A DNA stretch of 64,000 bases from Candidatus Bilophila faecipullorum (GCA_944326695.1 CALVEZ010000001.1:1-64000); one strand, 5' to 3'. Counted from the first letter of the stretch, positions 36,375-46,996 are shown. Made by a program: numbers and translations. The notes: generated by a model not told the origin, from the letters alone.

Positions 36375-36496
36375 ATCCTGTTTACATGTTCATACGCGTT
36401 CGCTGGAGTCCGTGTACATCCGCCCTTTTTGCTGGTGTTTTCGCTGGTATCCCTCCATACCAGAAAAACCAGCAATGAAAGGATACCAGCAGAGCC

Positions 36497-36952
36497 ATGA
36501 AACTCACGGATAGCAAACTCAAGAGCCTGAAACCTTCCGGCAAGGTTCAAAAGCTCCCTGATGGTGACGGGCTGTACACTCATGTCTCGCCTGTCGGAGG
36601 AAAACTCTGGCGACTCTTTTCCCGTTTCAACGGCAAACGGAAAACGCTTGCCCTTGGCAAGTACCCGGAAGCCGGCCCTGCCGAAGCCAGAATAAGGCCT
36701 GAAAAGGCGCGGGGGCTGGCTGCACAGGGCGTTGCTCCCTCCGCCTACAAGAGGGAAATTAAAGCCACCACTGCCGCAGATGCAGCGGACATGGCCCATA
36801 CTTTCGAGGCCGTGGCCCGTGCTGGTTCAGCAAAAATACACGGCCTGAACGGAAGGCCACCAGAAGAATATTCTTTCCGGTCTGGAGAACCTGCTTTTCC
36901 CGTCTATCGGCGGGTATTCCATTTTTCGGCCTTGAAGCTCCCGACTGCATAG
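36497..36952 (+). pseudogene. DUF4102 integrase remnant
   Basis: 151 aa readable. The first 75 residues match the DUF4102 arm-binding domain of P4-type integrases (KLTDSKLKSLKPSGKVQKLP, then GGKLWRLFSRFNGKRKTLAL). The core starts (MAHTFEAVARA) and then the frame dissolves; no catalytic domain exists downstream. It lies 180 bases beyond attR in the orientation expected for an integrase entering from the same tRNA-Leu, so it is the trace of an older insertion. Confidence 0.75.
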
Positions 36953-37451
36953 CGGTCATCCACGCCTTCCTCGCCTTCCTCGCCTCCCTCGCCGCGCGCA
37001 AGGCCGCCGGACAGCCACTCCACTGAAACGTCCCCGGATGGCGCAGGGGCCGCTCCTGATACGAGGCCGCACGTCGGCCCTCCCCGGCAGGCATCCCCGC
37101 ACGCCTGCCGGGGCCCTGCACAAACAGGCTTCTCCCGCCTGTCCGCTCTCCTCCGGCTGGCAGCAGGGGTTTCCCTCCGCCGAAACCCACGCCGCCTGAT
37201 CATCCCTGCCCCGCTCTGCACATAGACCCTTTCCGCCCACGTCCGCGTCGCAGTCCCTGCCGTTTCCGCCGCCCCTTCCCGTTTTCCGAAAAAGCCGTCC
37301 CGTATTTGGGAAAAAACGGAGACACGGCGGCGGGCAGCCGTTTTCCCGATGACGTTTTTCCTGCCTCACCGGGAACGTTTCTTGCTTGTTTGCTCATGAT
37401 TCCCGCCCGCCCCGGCGCGGGCGCACTTCAAACCCTATACGGGAGGGAACG
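36953..37451 (+). other. GC-rich gap
   Basis: No gene supported. Contains CTCGCC-type short repeats and several GC-rich inverted repeats but no clear promoter or terminator. Confidence 0.4.
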
Positions 37452-38282
37452 ATGGACATCACCAACCTCTTCAGCCTGAAAGGAAAAAACGCGGTCATCA
37501 CGGGCGCTTCCGGAGCCTTGGGCGGCGCGGCGGTCCGGGCCATGCTCGGCGCGGGCGCGAGCGTCGCCGCCTGCTACAACAACAGCAAGGAACGGCTCGA
37601 CGCCCTGCTTGCCGACATGGGGGAAGCGGCCCGCGCCGTCAAAACCTACCGGGTCGATTCGTTCAACCAGGAAGCCATCGCCCGGCACGCCGAGGAGGTC
37701 GTCAGAGACTTCGACCGGATCGACGTGGTCATCAATACGGCGGGCGGCAACGTCAAGGGAGCCTACTACGCGGACGGCGGCAACCTTTTCGATCTCGGCC
37801 TCCAGCCCCAGTTCGACACGGTGGTCCTCAATCTCTTCGGCGGCTGCTTCTGGCCCTGCCTCGCCTACGGAGCCACCATGCTGCACAACTCCGAGGGCGG
37901 CTCGATCATCAACTTCAGCTCCATCAGCGCCTTCACCGCCGTCAGGGGGCATGTCGCCTACGGCGCGGCCAAGGCCGGGGTAAGCAGCTTCACCCAGTCG
38001 CTGGCCGCGCATGTGGCCCGGGATTTCAACCCCCGGCTGCGTGTCAACGCCGTGGCCCCGGGCTTCTTCCCCAACAACAACCCGGCCCAGATGCTCTTCA
38101 ACCCGGACGGCACCTATCGGCCCAAGGCGCAGCGGGCCGTTGACGCCACGCCCATGCGCCGCATGGGGAACCCCGAGGAACTCATGGGTACGCTCATCTG
38201 GCTGGCTTCGGACGCCTCCTCCTACGTGACCGGACAGACCATCGTCGTGGACGGCGGCTACCTGCTCGATTCCCCGGCCTGA
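37452..38282 (+). CDS. SDR oxidoreductase, mannonate/fructuronate-type
   Basis: 276 aa from the ATG at 37452 (GGGAGGG upstream). Classical short-chain dehydrogenase: cofactor motif TGASGALG (about 17-24), NTAGG, catalytic Ser (INFSSISAF) and YGAAK, and C-terminal GQTIVVDGGYLL. The insert GAYYADGGNLFDLGLQPQF resembles the YjmF-like D-mannonate oxidoreductases, suggesting a sugar-acid substrate. It is a single gene with its own terminator, convergent with the deacetylase operon. The substrate is inferred. Confidence 0.75.
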   Translation: MDITNLFSLKGKNAVITGASGALGGAAVRAMLGAGASVAACYNNSKERLDALLADMGEAARAVKTYRVDSFNQEAIARHAEEVVRDFDRIDVVINTAGGNVKGAYYADGGNLFDLGLQPQFDTVVLNLFGGCFWPCLAYGATMLHNSEGGSIINFSSISAFTAVRGHVAYGAAKAGVSSFTQSLAAHVARDFNPRLRVNAVAPGFFPNNNPAQMLFNPDGTYRPKAQRAVDATPMRRMGNPEELMGTLIWLASDASSYVTGQTIVVDGGYLLDSPA

Positions 38283-38299
38283 CGCCCCCCCCGGGACGG

Positions 38300-38338
38300 C
38301 AAGAGGCCCGCTTCCTGTGGAGGGAAGCGGGCCTCTTC
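38300..38338. terminator. Terminator between convergent units
   Basis: Perfect 15-bp stem AAGAGGCCCGCTTCC/GGAAGCGGGCCTCTT-type (38300-38337) with a short loop. T- and A-runs are weak, so efficiency comes from the stem. Confidence 0.7.
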
Positions 38339-38395
38339 AGTGGGGGATGGAGGAAGGGCGGGGGGCCCACTTAATTTTATTGCAAAACCTGTGCC

Positions 38396-39310
38396 TTACT
38401 CGGGCCACACGGCCTTTTCGAGATGGAGCGTCCTTTCGGCGGGGTACGCGTCCCGCCAGTAGGCGGCGCAGCCGGAAGCCGTGGCCGTCCAGTAAAGCCC
38501 TTCTTTGAGGAGCGCCGCCAGATCAGCCAGAACCTTGCGCGCGGGCCCGGACTGCATGAGGTAGGGCTGCATGACGAGCGTCGCCTGCCGCCCGTAGGCC
38601 GCCGCGCCCTCAAGCTCCGCCGACCAGTTCTCCCACAGGGCCCGCGTGCGCAGAAGCCCGCTTCCCCGCCCGATACCGGGGAAAAAGACGAAAAACTGGG
38701 CGTCGTGCGCGTAATAGTAGGGAAGCGCCAGCAGGGTGCGCGGCCCTTCCTCGTCAAGCACGCAGTAATGGGGGATGTCGTCGGCCATGCTGTTGCCGAA
38801 ATAGCCGCAGCCGCTCCCGGCCAGCAGGTCGAGTGTGGCCGGGGAAAGCGATCCGCCCGGCCAGTCGTCGTGCGTACGGGGAAGGGCATACCAGCCCTCG
38901 GGCCGCGCCCCCGTGAGATCGGCCAGTTCGGAGAAGGTGCGCTCCATGCGTTCCTTCTCCTCGGCGGGGGACAGCCGGGTTACGTCCTCCTTGGCGTAGG
39001 AGCCCGCCGCGATCTCGTGCCCGTGCTCGAAGGCCCGGCGCACGCTTCCCGGAAAGGCCCGGGCCATGACCAGCGGCACGGCGAAGGTCGCCTTGAGGCC
39101 GCAGGCGTCCAGCGCGTCGATGAGCCAGTCGCCCTGTACGGCGTTGCCCCAGATGGAGGCGGCATAGGCGATGGCCGCCTCGTCGATGCCCTCGGGTCCG
39201 GCCGGCACGCTGTAATCGATCACCAGCGTCACGGCGGCCTTGCCCTGCGGCCACGTCACGCCGACGGGGGAAGTCTCGTCCGAAAAGGTGTAATCTTTCT
39301 TCCAAGGCAT
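38396..39310 (-). CDS. Polysaccharide deacetylase-family protein
   Basis: 304 aa from the ATG at 39310. NodB-type (CE4-like) fold close to the allantoinase/polysaccharide-deacetylase group: opening strand AAVTLVIDYSVPAG, LKATFAVPLVMARAF, then HGHEIAAGS. The usual metal Asp pair is replaced by DYS, so activity may be altered. It is the last gene of an SDR, deacetylase, deacetylase operon (14 bases after the previous gene). The two deacetylase-like genes are only distantly similar. The substrate is unknown. Confidence 0.7.
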   Translation of the reverse strand: MPWKKDYTFSDETSPVGVTWPQGKAAVTLVIDYSVPAGPEGIDEAAIAYAASIWGNAVQGDWLIDALDACGLKATFAVPLVMARAFPGSVRRAFEHGHEIAAGSYAKEDVTRLSPAEEKERMERTFSELADLTGARPEGWYALPRTHDDWPGGSLSPATLDLLAGSGCGYFGNSMADDIPHYCVLDEEGPRTLLALPYYYAHDAQFFVFFPGIGRGSGLLRTRALWENWSAELEGAAAYGRQATLVMQPYLMQSGPARKVLADLAALLKEGLYWTATASGCAAYWRDAYPAERTLHLEKAVWPE

Positions 39311-39323
39311 GGCGTCCTCCCCG

Positions 39324-40205
39324 CTAGGCCGAAAACGGCGCGGCTTGCCCGTCCGTGACGGGAAAACGTTCGAGAATGTAGTCCGCCAGCCATTCCGAAG
39401 TGACGTAGCGGACATCCCCGTCCGCCAGCGTGCGCTCGAAAAAGCGCCGCAGCATCCCGATGCGACAGAGGCGGCCGGAAAGGTTGGGATGAATGACGAT
39501 GTTCATGTAGCCGCTCGTCTCGCGGGCCACGGCGTAGGCGTCGAGCAAGCCGTTGAAAAAGGCCGAGGGCGGCTCAATGCGCTGCTGCTCGTTGCGGCTG
39601 CCGTACCAGCCGAAATAAAAGAACATGGCGTCGTCGTGGCTGAACTGGATGGGCAGGTTGAGCACCCAGCGCCCCACGGATTCCAGATAGACGTAAAAGG
39701 GGAAATCCCCCTGCGGCGTGTAGGAAACGTATTTATAGTCATGCCCTTCCAGCGCGGCCAGATTGTGCTCGCTGCGCGTGCCCACGGGATAGCGGCCGGT
39801 CAGCGTGCGGATGAGATCGTCCGTGTGGGCGAGATGTTCGCGCTCCTCCTCAAACGTGGAGGGGATGTGGTGATCCCACATGTGGTTGGCCACTTCGTGC
39901 CCTTCCCGTGCGGCGCGGCGCACTACCTCGGGATAGAGGAGCCCCGTCCGGCCCGGCAGGAAAAGGGTGGTCGGGATATCGAAGTCACGGAACAGATCGA
40001 GCAGCCGCCCCATTCCCGCGCGGCCTCCGAATTCCCCCTGCGCGCACCACAGGCGCGGCTCACCGAGGAATTTCCGGAAGATCATCGCGTCGAAGTCCAC
40101 GGTGAAGTTGATGAGCACCCGGACCCCTTCGGGAAAGGCGAAGCCGTCGATCTCCCGGATGCGGGGCGCGTCCGTGTTCTTGAGCATCAAGGGTTTGTCG
40201 TCCAT
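39324..40205 (-). CDS. Polysaccharide deacetylase-family protein
   Basis: 293 aa from the ATG at 40205. It keeps the full CE4-like metal set: FTVDFDAM (Asp near residue 38), HEVANHMWDHH and a C-terminal His (MNIVIHPNLSGRL). PuuE/allantoinase-like members act on C-N bonds of small molecules such as allantoin or formamides. It sits between an SDR and a second family member. The pairing of one intact and one degenerate active site suggests a heteromer; that is inference. Confidence 0.75.
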   Translation of the reverse strand: MDDKPLMLKNTDAPRIREIDGFAFPEGVRVLINFTVDFDAMIFRKFLGEPRLWCAQGEFGGRAGMGRLLDLFRDFDIPTTLFLPGRTGLLYPEVVRRAAREGHEVANHMWDHHIPSTFEEEREHLAHTDDLIRTLTGRYPVGTRSEHNLAALEGHDYKYVSYTPQGDFPFYVYLESVGRWVLNLPIQFSHDDAMFFYFGWYGSRNEQQRIEPPSAFFNGLLDAYAVARETSGYMNIVIHPNLSGRLCRIGMLRRFFERTLADGDVRYVTSEWLADYILERFPVTDGQAAPFSA

Positions 40206-40237
40206 ACAGCCTCCCGGCGCCGCGCGGCGGCAGCGCC

Positions 40238-41026
40238 TTACAGTTCGGTAATCATGCCGCCCGACAGGTTGAGGGCCTGCCCGGTGATGTAGGCGGAAGC
40301 GTCGGAGGCCAGAAAGAGCGCCGCCGCCGCGATGTCGTCCGCCGTGGCCATGCGCCCGAGCGGGATGCCCCGGCACAGGGCGGCCCGCCGCTCGTCCGGC
40401 GGCACCCCGGCGCTGGCCGCCTCCGCCGCAATGCGCTCCTCGACCATGTCGCTCTCCACCGGACCGGGACAGATGGCGTTGGCGCGCACGCCGCACGCCG
40501 CGTACTCTACGGCCACGCATTTCAGGAGCATGATCAGGCCCGCCTTGCTGACGGAATAGCCGCTGAAGCCCGGCAAAGGCCGCTTGCCCGCACCCGAGGC
40601 CAGAGCGATCACCGAGCCCCCCTTGTCCCGCATCAGGGGAAGGAACGCGTGGAGCATCCGAAACGCACCAAAAAGATTGACTTCCTGCGTTTCCTGCCAC
40701 GCCTCGGGGGAAAGCTCGGCCACCCTGCCCTGCCCGTGCATACGGCCCACGCAGAGGATCAGGATATCCAGCCGGGGATGGCGCGCCGCAAACGTCGCCC
40801 GCAGCGTTTCCGTCGCCCCGTCCGAGCGGATGTCCGCCACCACGCCGCAGGCCACAGCGCCCTCAGCCTCAAGCTCACGGGCCCGCTCAAGGACTTCGGC
40901 GTCCCGATCCGCAAGGCAAACCGCCGCCCCCTGCCGCGCGAGCGCGCGGGCAATGGCGAAACCAAGCCCCCGCCGCCGCGCCGCGCCAGCCACCAGCGCC
41001 GTTTTGCCCTTCAAGTCTTCGTACAT
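40238..41026 (-). CDS. SDR-family oxidoreductase
   Basis: 262 aa from the ATG at 41026. It has AGAARRRGLGFAIARALARQ as the dinucleotide motif, CVGRMHG in place of NNAG, catalytic YSVSK (GYSVSKAGLIMLL) and TGQALNLSGGM near the end. It is the first gene of the minus-strand operon, preceded by a 340-base leader with a palindromic site at 41278-41296. It is likely an NAD(P)-linked step on the same substrate as the two deacetylase-like proteins. Confidence 0.8.
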   Translation of the reverse strand: MYEDLKGKTALVAGAARRRGLGFAIARALARQGAAVCLADRDAEVLERARELEAEGAVACGVVADIRSDGATETLRATFAARHPRLDILILCVGRMHGQGRVAELSPEAWQETQEVNLFGAFRMLHAFLPLMRDKGGSVIALASGAGKRPLPGFSGYSVSKAGLIMLLKCVAVEYAACGVRANAICPGPVESDMVEERIAAEAASAGVPPDERRAALCRGIPLGRMATADDIAAAALFLASDASAYITGQALNLSGGMITEL

Positions 41027-41277
41027 GCCCCTACTCCCTCTTTTGAAGGATACCGCCCCCTGTGGCGGGTACCCCGAGTCCGAATCCTTCCGCACCGCTC
41101 CCACAGGCCGCACCACCCCAACAGGAGAAAGGGGGCGTCCCTTGCCGGGCCTCGCCGGGGACTCCCCGGTGCACGCGTCGACACCAAGCCGCCTGCCCGT
41201 TCCCGGCAGAGGAAGGCCGTTTTCCCGAAAAGCGCGGCGCTTCCCCTTCCGGGCCGGGGCGTATTGTTATCACTCTT

Positions 41278-41296
41278 TAATATATTGAATATATTA
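41278..41296. promoter_or_regulatory. Palindromic operator-like site
   Basis: TAATATATTGAATATATTA: two perfect 9-base arms around a single G, in otherwise GC-rich DNA upstream of the minus-strand SDR/deacetylase operon. The 41027-41369 gap contains nothing else notable. Confidence 0.5.
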
Positions 41297-41369
41297 TAAA
41301 AATAACGTGCGGACCGGTTACGATTATCTTCATGCTCTCAACCGAACATGTACCTTGTAACGGCCCTGC

Positions 41370-42764
41370 CTAGAACTGCCGCGGCCCCCAAATCTTGAGG
41401 CGATGCCCCACGAAAAGCGCGGTTCCGCAGATCAGGATCATGGACACATGCAGGACAAACATGCCCGTGAGCCCGAAGCCGCTGGGCATGGTTACGGTGA
41501 CGAGGAGGAAGGGAAACATGGGGATGAGCGCGTAAACGTTGTTGAGCCCCACCTCGGCGGCTGCGGGCGTGCGGAAGTCGCTGTCCACGATGCGCAGGAG
41601 CGCCAGCCCGCTGGCGGCCGTACCGGTGATCAGCCCGAAGACCACGAGCAGCCGCTCAAGCCCGAAACTTCCCACCCGGCGGCCAAGCCAGAGGACGCCG
41701 AAGAGGGTAATCAGCGTACAGGCGACGATGACCAGCACGAAGGGGACGAAATACTTCATCACCGTGGCCGCACTGACGGCCATGAGGGCCGACATGATCA
41801 TGTAATCGATGGTGGTTCCGAGAATGCGATTCTGCACGTCGTCGCTGTAAAAATGGGCGGCCCCGCCGTGGTTGATCACGAGGCGGACGATCATGCCCGC
41901 GAACAACGCGTAAAGATAAATGAAACCGAAGGAGGCCGCCTGATAGTCAGGCGGGAGGATATAATACTTGAGTACGTAGCAGACGATCCAGCCGAGCCCG
42001 TAGACCGTGCAGGCCACGGCGAAATGCAGGGCGAAGGTGTCCACGTTGCCGTTATGCGTGGTCAGGTGGCAGGCGGAAACCTGCTTGTCCGGCGTGCGCA
42101 GGCCGGAAAGGAAGTCCGGCGAAAGCTCCTTCGCGCCGTGGGTGGCGTAGCCCTTGCGCAGGCCCCAGTTGGCCAGCGGCACGCCCACGAAGTTGGCGAC
42201 CATGAAGCCCGCCGCAGCATAGGCCAGCGCCATTGAGATGCAGTCCGCAAGCCCATAGTCGTTCTGCCACGACATGCCCACCGAAAGCGCCTGCCCCGGA
42301 CCGAAGGCAAAGCCGAAACCGGCCAGAAAGCCCGTGGCCGTGGTGATGTCCGAACCCGTCAGCCGCGCGTAGAGTTCGGTCACGCCGAAGCCCACGGTGG
42401 CTTGCAGGCCGTAGAACATCCAGAAAAGCAGGTCTATCCACAGAGCGCCCTTAATCAGGGTCAGGCTGCGGCCCTTGGTGTGTCTGCTGAAGCAGCCGAG
42501 GCCGATGATCCCGAAGCCGAAACTGAAGAGGTGGAAGGAAACCATCCCGAAATCGCCGCCCTGCAGCGTGACCCAGCCCTCAGGAGAAGGATACCCGATA
42601 AGGCCCAGATTGATCAGCGCAAAGCCGACGGTCCCGGCGATGATCCCGGCAGGGACGAGATAGGTCTGGAAAAAGCGCACTTTCGCCCGGAGCCAGACGC
42701 CGACAAGCAAGAGGAACGACATCCACATGAACGCCATCAGATAGGGAAGAAACGACTTTTCCAT
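41370..42764 (-). CDS. GltS-like sodium:glutamate symporter family
   Basis: 464 aa from the ATG at 42764. Twelve or so membrane segments with the two inverted-repeat motifs of the ESS family: GFLAGFGFAFGPGQALSVGM near 135-155, and TVTMPSGFGLTGMFVL near the C-terminus. GltS imports glutamate with sodium; divergence and context suggest another dicarboxylate or amino acid. It is a single gene, divergent from the sigma-54 activator at 43362. Confidence 0.75.
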   Translation of the reverse strand: MEKSFLPYLMAFMWMSFLLLVGVWLRAKVRFFQTYLVPAGIIAGTVGFALINLGLIGYPSPEGWVTLQGGDFGMVSFHLFSFGFGIIGLGCFSRHTKGRSLTLIKGALWIDLLFWMFYGLQATVGFGVTELYARLTGSDITTATGFLAGFGFAFGPGQALSVGMSWQNDYGLADCISMALAYAAAGFMVANFVGVPLANWGLRKGYATHGAKELSPDFLSGLRTPDKQVSACHLTTHNGNVDTFALHFAVACTVYGLGWIVCYVLKYYILPPDYQAASFGFIYLYALFAGMIVRLVINHGGAAHFYSDDVQNRILGTTIDYMIMSALMAVSAATVMKYFVPFVLVIVACTLITLFGVLWLGRRVGSFGLERLLVVFGLITGTAASGLALLRIVDSDFRTPAAAEVGLNNVYALIPMFPFLLVTVTMPSGFGLTGMFVLHVSMILICGTALFVGHRLKIWGPRQF

Positions 42765-43230
42765 AGTTCGCTCGCTGGCTGCGCGCTTCGCGGGAAACGC
42801 GCCGGTTTCGTTTCGCACGGGCGGCGGGCCCGCGGCAAAACCCGGATGGTGAACGGTCTTCTTTTCTGTCCGCAAGACACCGTGGAAGGCTCCCTTTCCC
42901 CAGACGCCGGGCTCCCGTATCGGACGCCGGGGCGCGGGGGCTGGCGCAAGTCCTTGTGCGCAAGCTGGCGGGCTGCCATCGGGCGGGGGCAAACTCGTAC
43001 CACCCTTTGCCGCACGCGCAGGGGGCTTCCCTTCGGCGCGGCACGTGGCCGGACGGCCTTTTCCTGAGTCCGCCGGGTCCCTTCCAGAGACAGGCAGATA
43101 TCGCTGGTACGCCTTTCGCGCAGGCGAGGCTCCCTTCGATCCACAGCGCGACCAGCGTCACCGCCTTTATCGCGCAGGCGTACGGGGTGCCCTTCCCGAA
43201 AAGAAAAAAGCAAAGCGGATGCCAACGGCA
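42765..43230. other. Leader region of the GltS-like gene
   Basis: GC-rich, no gene supported. I see no confident minus-strand promoter. Confidence 0.3.
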
Positions 43231-43292
43231 TAGTTTCCTGAAACTACCTCATTTTCAATATGATATTGACACTAGACCACGCCAGTTATACT
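43231..43292 (+). promoter_or_regulatory. Promoter with two palindromes before activator
   Basis: TAGTTTC/GAAACTA (43231-43246) and TCAATAT.G.ATATTGA (43255-43269) precede and overlap TTGACA (43266-43271); TATACT is at 43287-43292 with a short 15-base spacer. The second palindrome shares a 13-mer with the region upstream of the TRAP operon (48509-48521). Confidence 0.5.
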
Positions 43293-43361
43293 CTTTTCCC
43301 AAATATGGGATCGCCAAATCCCAAAAACCGGACAAGCCGCTCTTGCGGACGGAGGTTTGCC

Positions 43362-46300
43362 ATGCTGACCGGACAGGCGGACATCCCCACCACCGACACC
43401 CTGTATGCGGCGCTGACCCTTTCGCTCCACCTCTCGGCTTCCCCGCTCTCCGAAAGGCGGCTCACGCTCCTCACGGGAGAAACGGCGGACGCCGTCCGCC
43501 GCGCCCTCCTGCATCTGGAGGAACAGGGCCTTGCCGCCCGCCGCGACGACGGCGCGTGGCTCTGCCTCGACGTTTCCGACGCCCTCCTGCGGGAACTCTC
43601 CGCCACCCTGCGCGTCAAGGTCCCCACCGAACGCCTGATCCACTGCCTCGGCTACCTGCTGGCGGACGCCACGCTTGACGATTGCGAGTACGCCCTGCGC
43701 CGCCTCGACCCCGAACTCAAGCGCCCCACGCCGGAAAGCCTTTTCTGCCTCGAATGCGTCATCGGCTATCTGCTGCGCTGGGAGGAAAGCCACCGGGCCG
43801 AGGCCGCGCAGCACAGCTCGCATTACGCCGAGCTGGTCCTTGTGGCGCAGAGCATCTGCCTTTTCCTTCCCCGACAGCTACAAATGGCCGCCCGGCTTTC
43901 CGCCTCCGCCCATGCGGTCACGTCCGCCTGCGGCAACGAACGTTTCCGGCTGCTGGTGACCATCTTCAGCTTCTACCTGCGCCTCTTTTCCGACGAGAAA
44001 CCGCCCCGCGAGGCGGCCCGCGCCATAGAGGAACTCGGCGATCTCGAAGACTTCGACGACAAGGACATGCAGGGCCGCCTTCCCCTCTTCAAGGGCCTTC
44101 TGCATTACGTGCGCGGCGAGTTCGGGCAGGTTTTGCGCTGCTACGAACAGAAAGAAGACACCTACGGCTGGAAATACCGCCGCTTCGCCGTGTTGCTGGC
44201 CTCCTGCGCGAGCCAGTCGGCCTTTTACCTCCAGCAATATCACATCGCCCTCGGCATCAACGAGTCGTGCCGCCGCACCGCCGCGCTCGACGGGGACAGC
44301 ATGTTGTCCATGTTCTGGATGCTGCATCTGGCCTTCGTCATGCTGCGCCTCGGGGATATGGACGCCGCCCTCCTCAATCTGGACTGCCTCTTCATGGCGG
44401 TCCCCGCCCGCGAAAACAACAAGACCTCCGTGAGCACCGTGCGGGGCATCGCCCTCTACCACTATCTGCATGGCCGCCTGCGTCAGGCGCACGCGCTGCT
44501 GGCCTACCACGCGGGCCGGGCGCTGCGGCGCAACCTGCCCCATGCCCCCTTTGAAGACCCGCTCAACCTCGACATGCTCTATGCCTTTGAACAGGAGGGC
44601 TTCCCGCCGTCCCGCGCTATCATCTCGAAAAGACGCTGGAAAGGCTCCTTGAGGGCCCCAACCGCCAGTTGCGGGGCGCGGCCCTGCGCGTGGCCGCCCT
44701 GCGGCTGCGCGATCAGGGCGAGCGGGAACGCGAAGCCGCCCTCTTGCGCGAAAGCCGCTCCGTGCTGGCCGGAACCGGCGACCGCCGGGAAATGGCGCTC
44801 ACCGCGCACGAGCTGGCCACCACGCTGGAACGCGAGGGACAGCGTGCCGAAGCCCGGAAGCTGCGCAAGGAGGTGGCCGCCTACGCGGGCTGCGAGATCG
44901 ACGCCGCCCTGCCCTATCAGAAGGCCGTGCACCTGCTCACCTGCGACATCCGGGATCGGCTCGCCGCCGGGCCCCACACAGCCGATGCCGGGCCCTGCCT
45001 CATGGAGCGGTGCAACCGGGCCTTCAACGCCCTGACCACGGAAACCCGGCAGGAGAACGCCCTCTTCCGCCTCGCGGCCATCGCCCAGATGGAAATGAAA
45101 TCCGAGCGTGCGGCCCTCTTCCGCTCGGACGGACAGGGGCAGCTGACCTGCGTGGCCTCGGTCAACCTGACGCGCATGGAACTGGAAAGCGAGGCCATGC
45201 GCTCCTGCATGACGTGGCTGGAGCGCCGGGTCTTCGACTCGCCCCCCGGCTGCCGACGCCGGGGCAGAAACGGCCTGTGCCTGCCCCTCGACATCGGAGA
45301 GCCCTACCCGTGGCTGCTCTATCTGGACAGCACCTTCACGGATGGGGCCTTCGCGCATCTGGACGAACGGGAACTGCGCCTGCTGTCCTGCCTCTTCGCC
45401 TCGGAAGTGCGCTCGGCCCTGCGCCTCAAGCGCGTGCGCGACGAGGAGTCCCGCCATCAGAAGGAACGCTTCCAGTCCGTCGCCCTTCAGGAAGATCGCA
45501 ACATCGCGCCCGTCTTCGGCGGCGGGCTCGGCCCCCTGCTCGAACAGGTGCGTCACGTCAGCGTCACCGACGCGCCCGTGCTCATTCTGGGCGAGACGGG
45601 TGTGGGCAAGGAGGTCATGGCCCGGCAGATTCATCAGATGAGCCGCCGCTGCGGGCCCTTCATCGCCGTACACCCCGCCAGCACGCCGGAAAGCCTTTTC
45701 GAGAGCGAATTCTTCGGCTACGAACGCGGGGCCTTCACCGGGGCCGCCCATCAGAAAATCGGCTTTTTTGAAATGGCTGACGAGGGCACGCTCTTCATCG
45801 ACGAGGTGGGGGACATCCCGCTGGGCATTCAGGTCAAGCTCCTGCGCGTCCTTCAGGAGCGGCAATTCATGCGCGTGGGCGGAACCCGGGAAATCCGCTC
45901 GCGCTTCCGGCTCATCGCGGCCACCAACAAGAACCTGTGGGAAGAAACGGAAAAGGGGACGTTCCGGGAAGACCTTCTCTACCGCATTTCCGTGGTGCCC
46001 CTGCGCCTGCCGCCGCTCCGGGAGCGCCGGGAGGACATCCTGCTCATGGCGCACAGTTTCATGGAGCATTTCAGCCGCCGCTATAACCGCCCCATGCTCC
46101 GTCTGAACCGCGACGAAATGGAAAACCTGCGCAACTACGCGTGGCCCGGCAACATCCGGGAGCTCAAAAACGTCATCGAACGCGCGGTGATCCTCAACGA
46201 GTACACGCCCCTCGGCAAGCGCCCCGGCAACGGCCCGGCGGCGGACGCGCGCTCCCGCCTCGTCATCGACGGCTTCCCCACGCTGGAAGAGCTGGAACGG

Positions 46301-46438
46301 CGTTATCTCGAACACGTCCTCAATGCCGCCTCCGGCAACATCTACGGCAAGGGGGGCGTGATGGATCGCCTGCGCATCAAACGTTCCACGCTCTACGCCA
46401 AGCTCAAGAAACACCGCCTCAGCCCTTCGTCCTCCTGA
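43362..46438 (+). pseudogene. Sigma-54 activator with helical N-domain, frameshifted
   Basis: Two reading frames form one protein of about 1,025 aa: the first from the ATG at 43362 (GGAGG upstream) to about 44610, the second from about 44609 to 46438. Joined, they read EQEGFPP then VPRYHLEKTLERLLEGPN, which is smooth helical-repeat sequence, so one base is missing or a -1 shift occurs. Domains: winged HTH start, TPR-like repeats, GAF-like sensor (about 45010-45430), AAA+ with GETGVGKE, GAFTGA and LFIDEVGD, and a closing HTH (RLRIKRSTLYAKLKKHRL). All AAA+ motifs are intact. The likely target is the TRAP operon; no slippery heptamer is visible. Confidence 0.75.
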
Positions 46439-46508
46439 GGAAAAAAGGACGGAGCGGACCTCCCCATCCCGTCCGGGCCGCCAATGGCGGGGCGGGAACT
46501 GCGGGCGC

Positions 46509-46652
46509 GTGGAACGTGACGGACGAAGTGTCCGCTCATCTACCCGTCAAAAAATGGAATGGGAAAATGTGGGACGTAGCGGACAAAGCATCCGCTTTCG
46601 ACACGGCGGCCTACCCCGGCAGGTGTGGGATATGGCGGAGGAAGCGTCCCTT
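46509..46652 (+). repeat. Three short hairpin repeats
   Basis: Related 28-base units at 46509, 46569 and 46625. The first two hold 5-bp stems (CGGAC/GTCCG, GCGGA/TCCGC) whose sequences differ while pairing is kept; the third pairs only weakly (GGA/TCC). Confidence 0.5.
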
Positions 46653-46773
46653 TTCCAGCCGGAAACCAGCAGAAACAGCGGGCTACGGTCCCATACGGCA
46701 CGCAAAACAAGCTCCCTACGGAGGGAACTACGGATGTGTGAGGCGAGCTTGCGGGCGGCGGGTAACGCCATGT

Positions 46774-46816
<43 letters not shown>

Positions 46817-46996
46817 CGGGGGCGCGGAGGCGGCCTGTGGTTGATGCCCTTGAGATGGCCCACATCACGGGAACCCTGAATGTCTGGGGCGCAGCCCTTC
46901 CCCAAAACCTCGCGGGAAAGGCGCGGCTCCGCCCCCTTGCCAAGCAAGGCGCAATCTGCAAGAAAAGCACGTCTTTTTTCTTCAAGGAGCCCGCCT

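Noticed and set aside
44600..44625. Programmed ribosomal frameshift in the sigma-54 activator
   Set aside because: No slippery heptamer or clear downstream structure; mutation or sequencing error is simpler.
44579..46414. 611-codon frame opposite the second sigma-54 activator
   Set aside because: Antisense to intact AAA+ motifs in high-GC DNA, where long shadow frames are expected.
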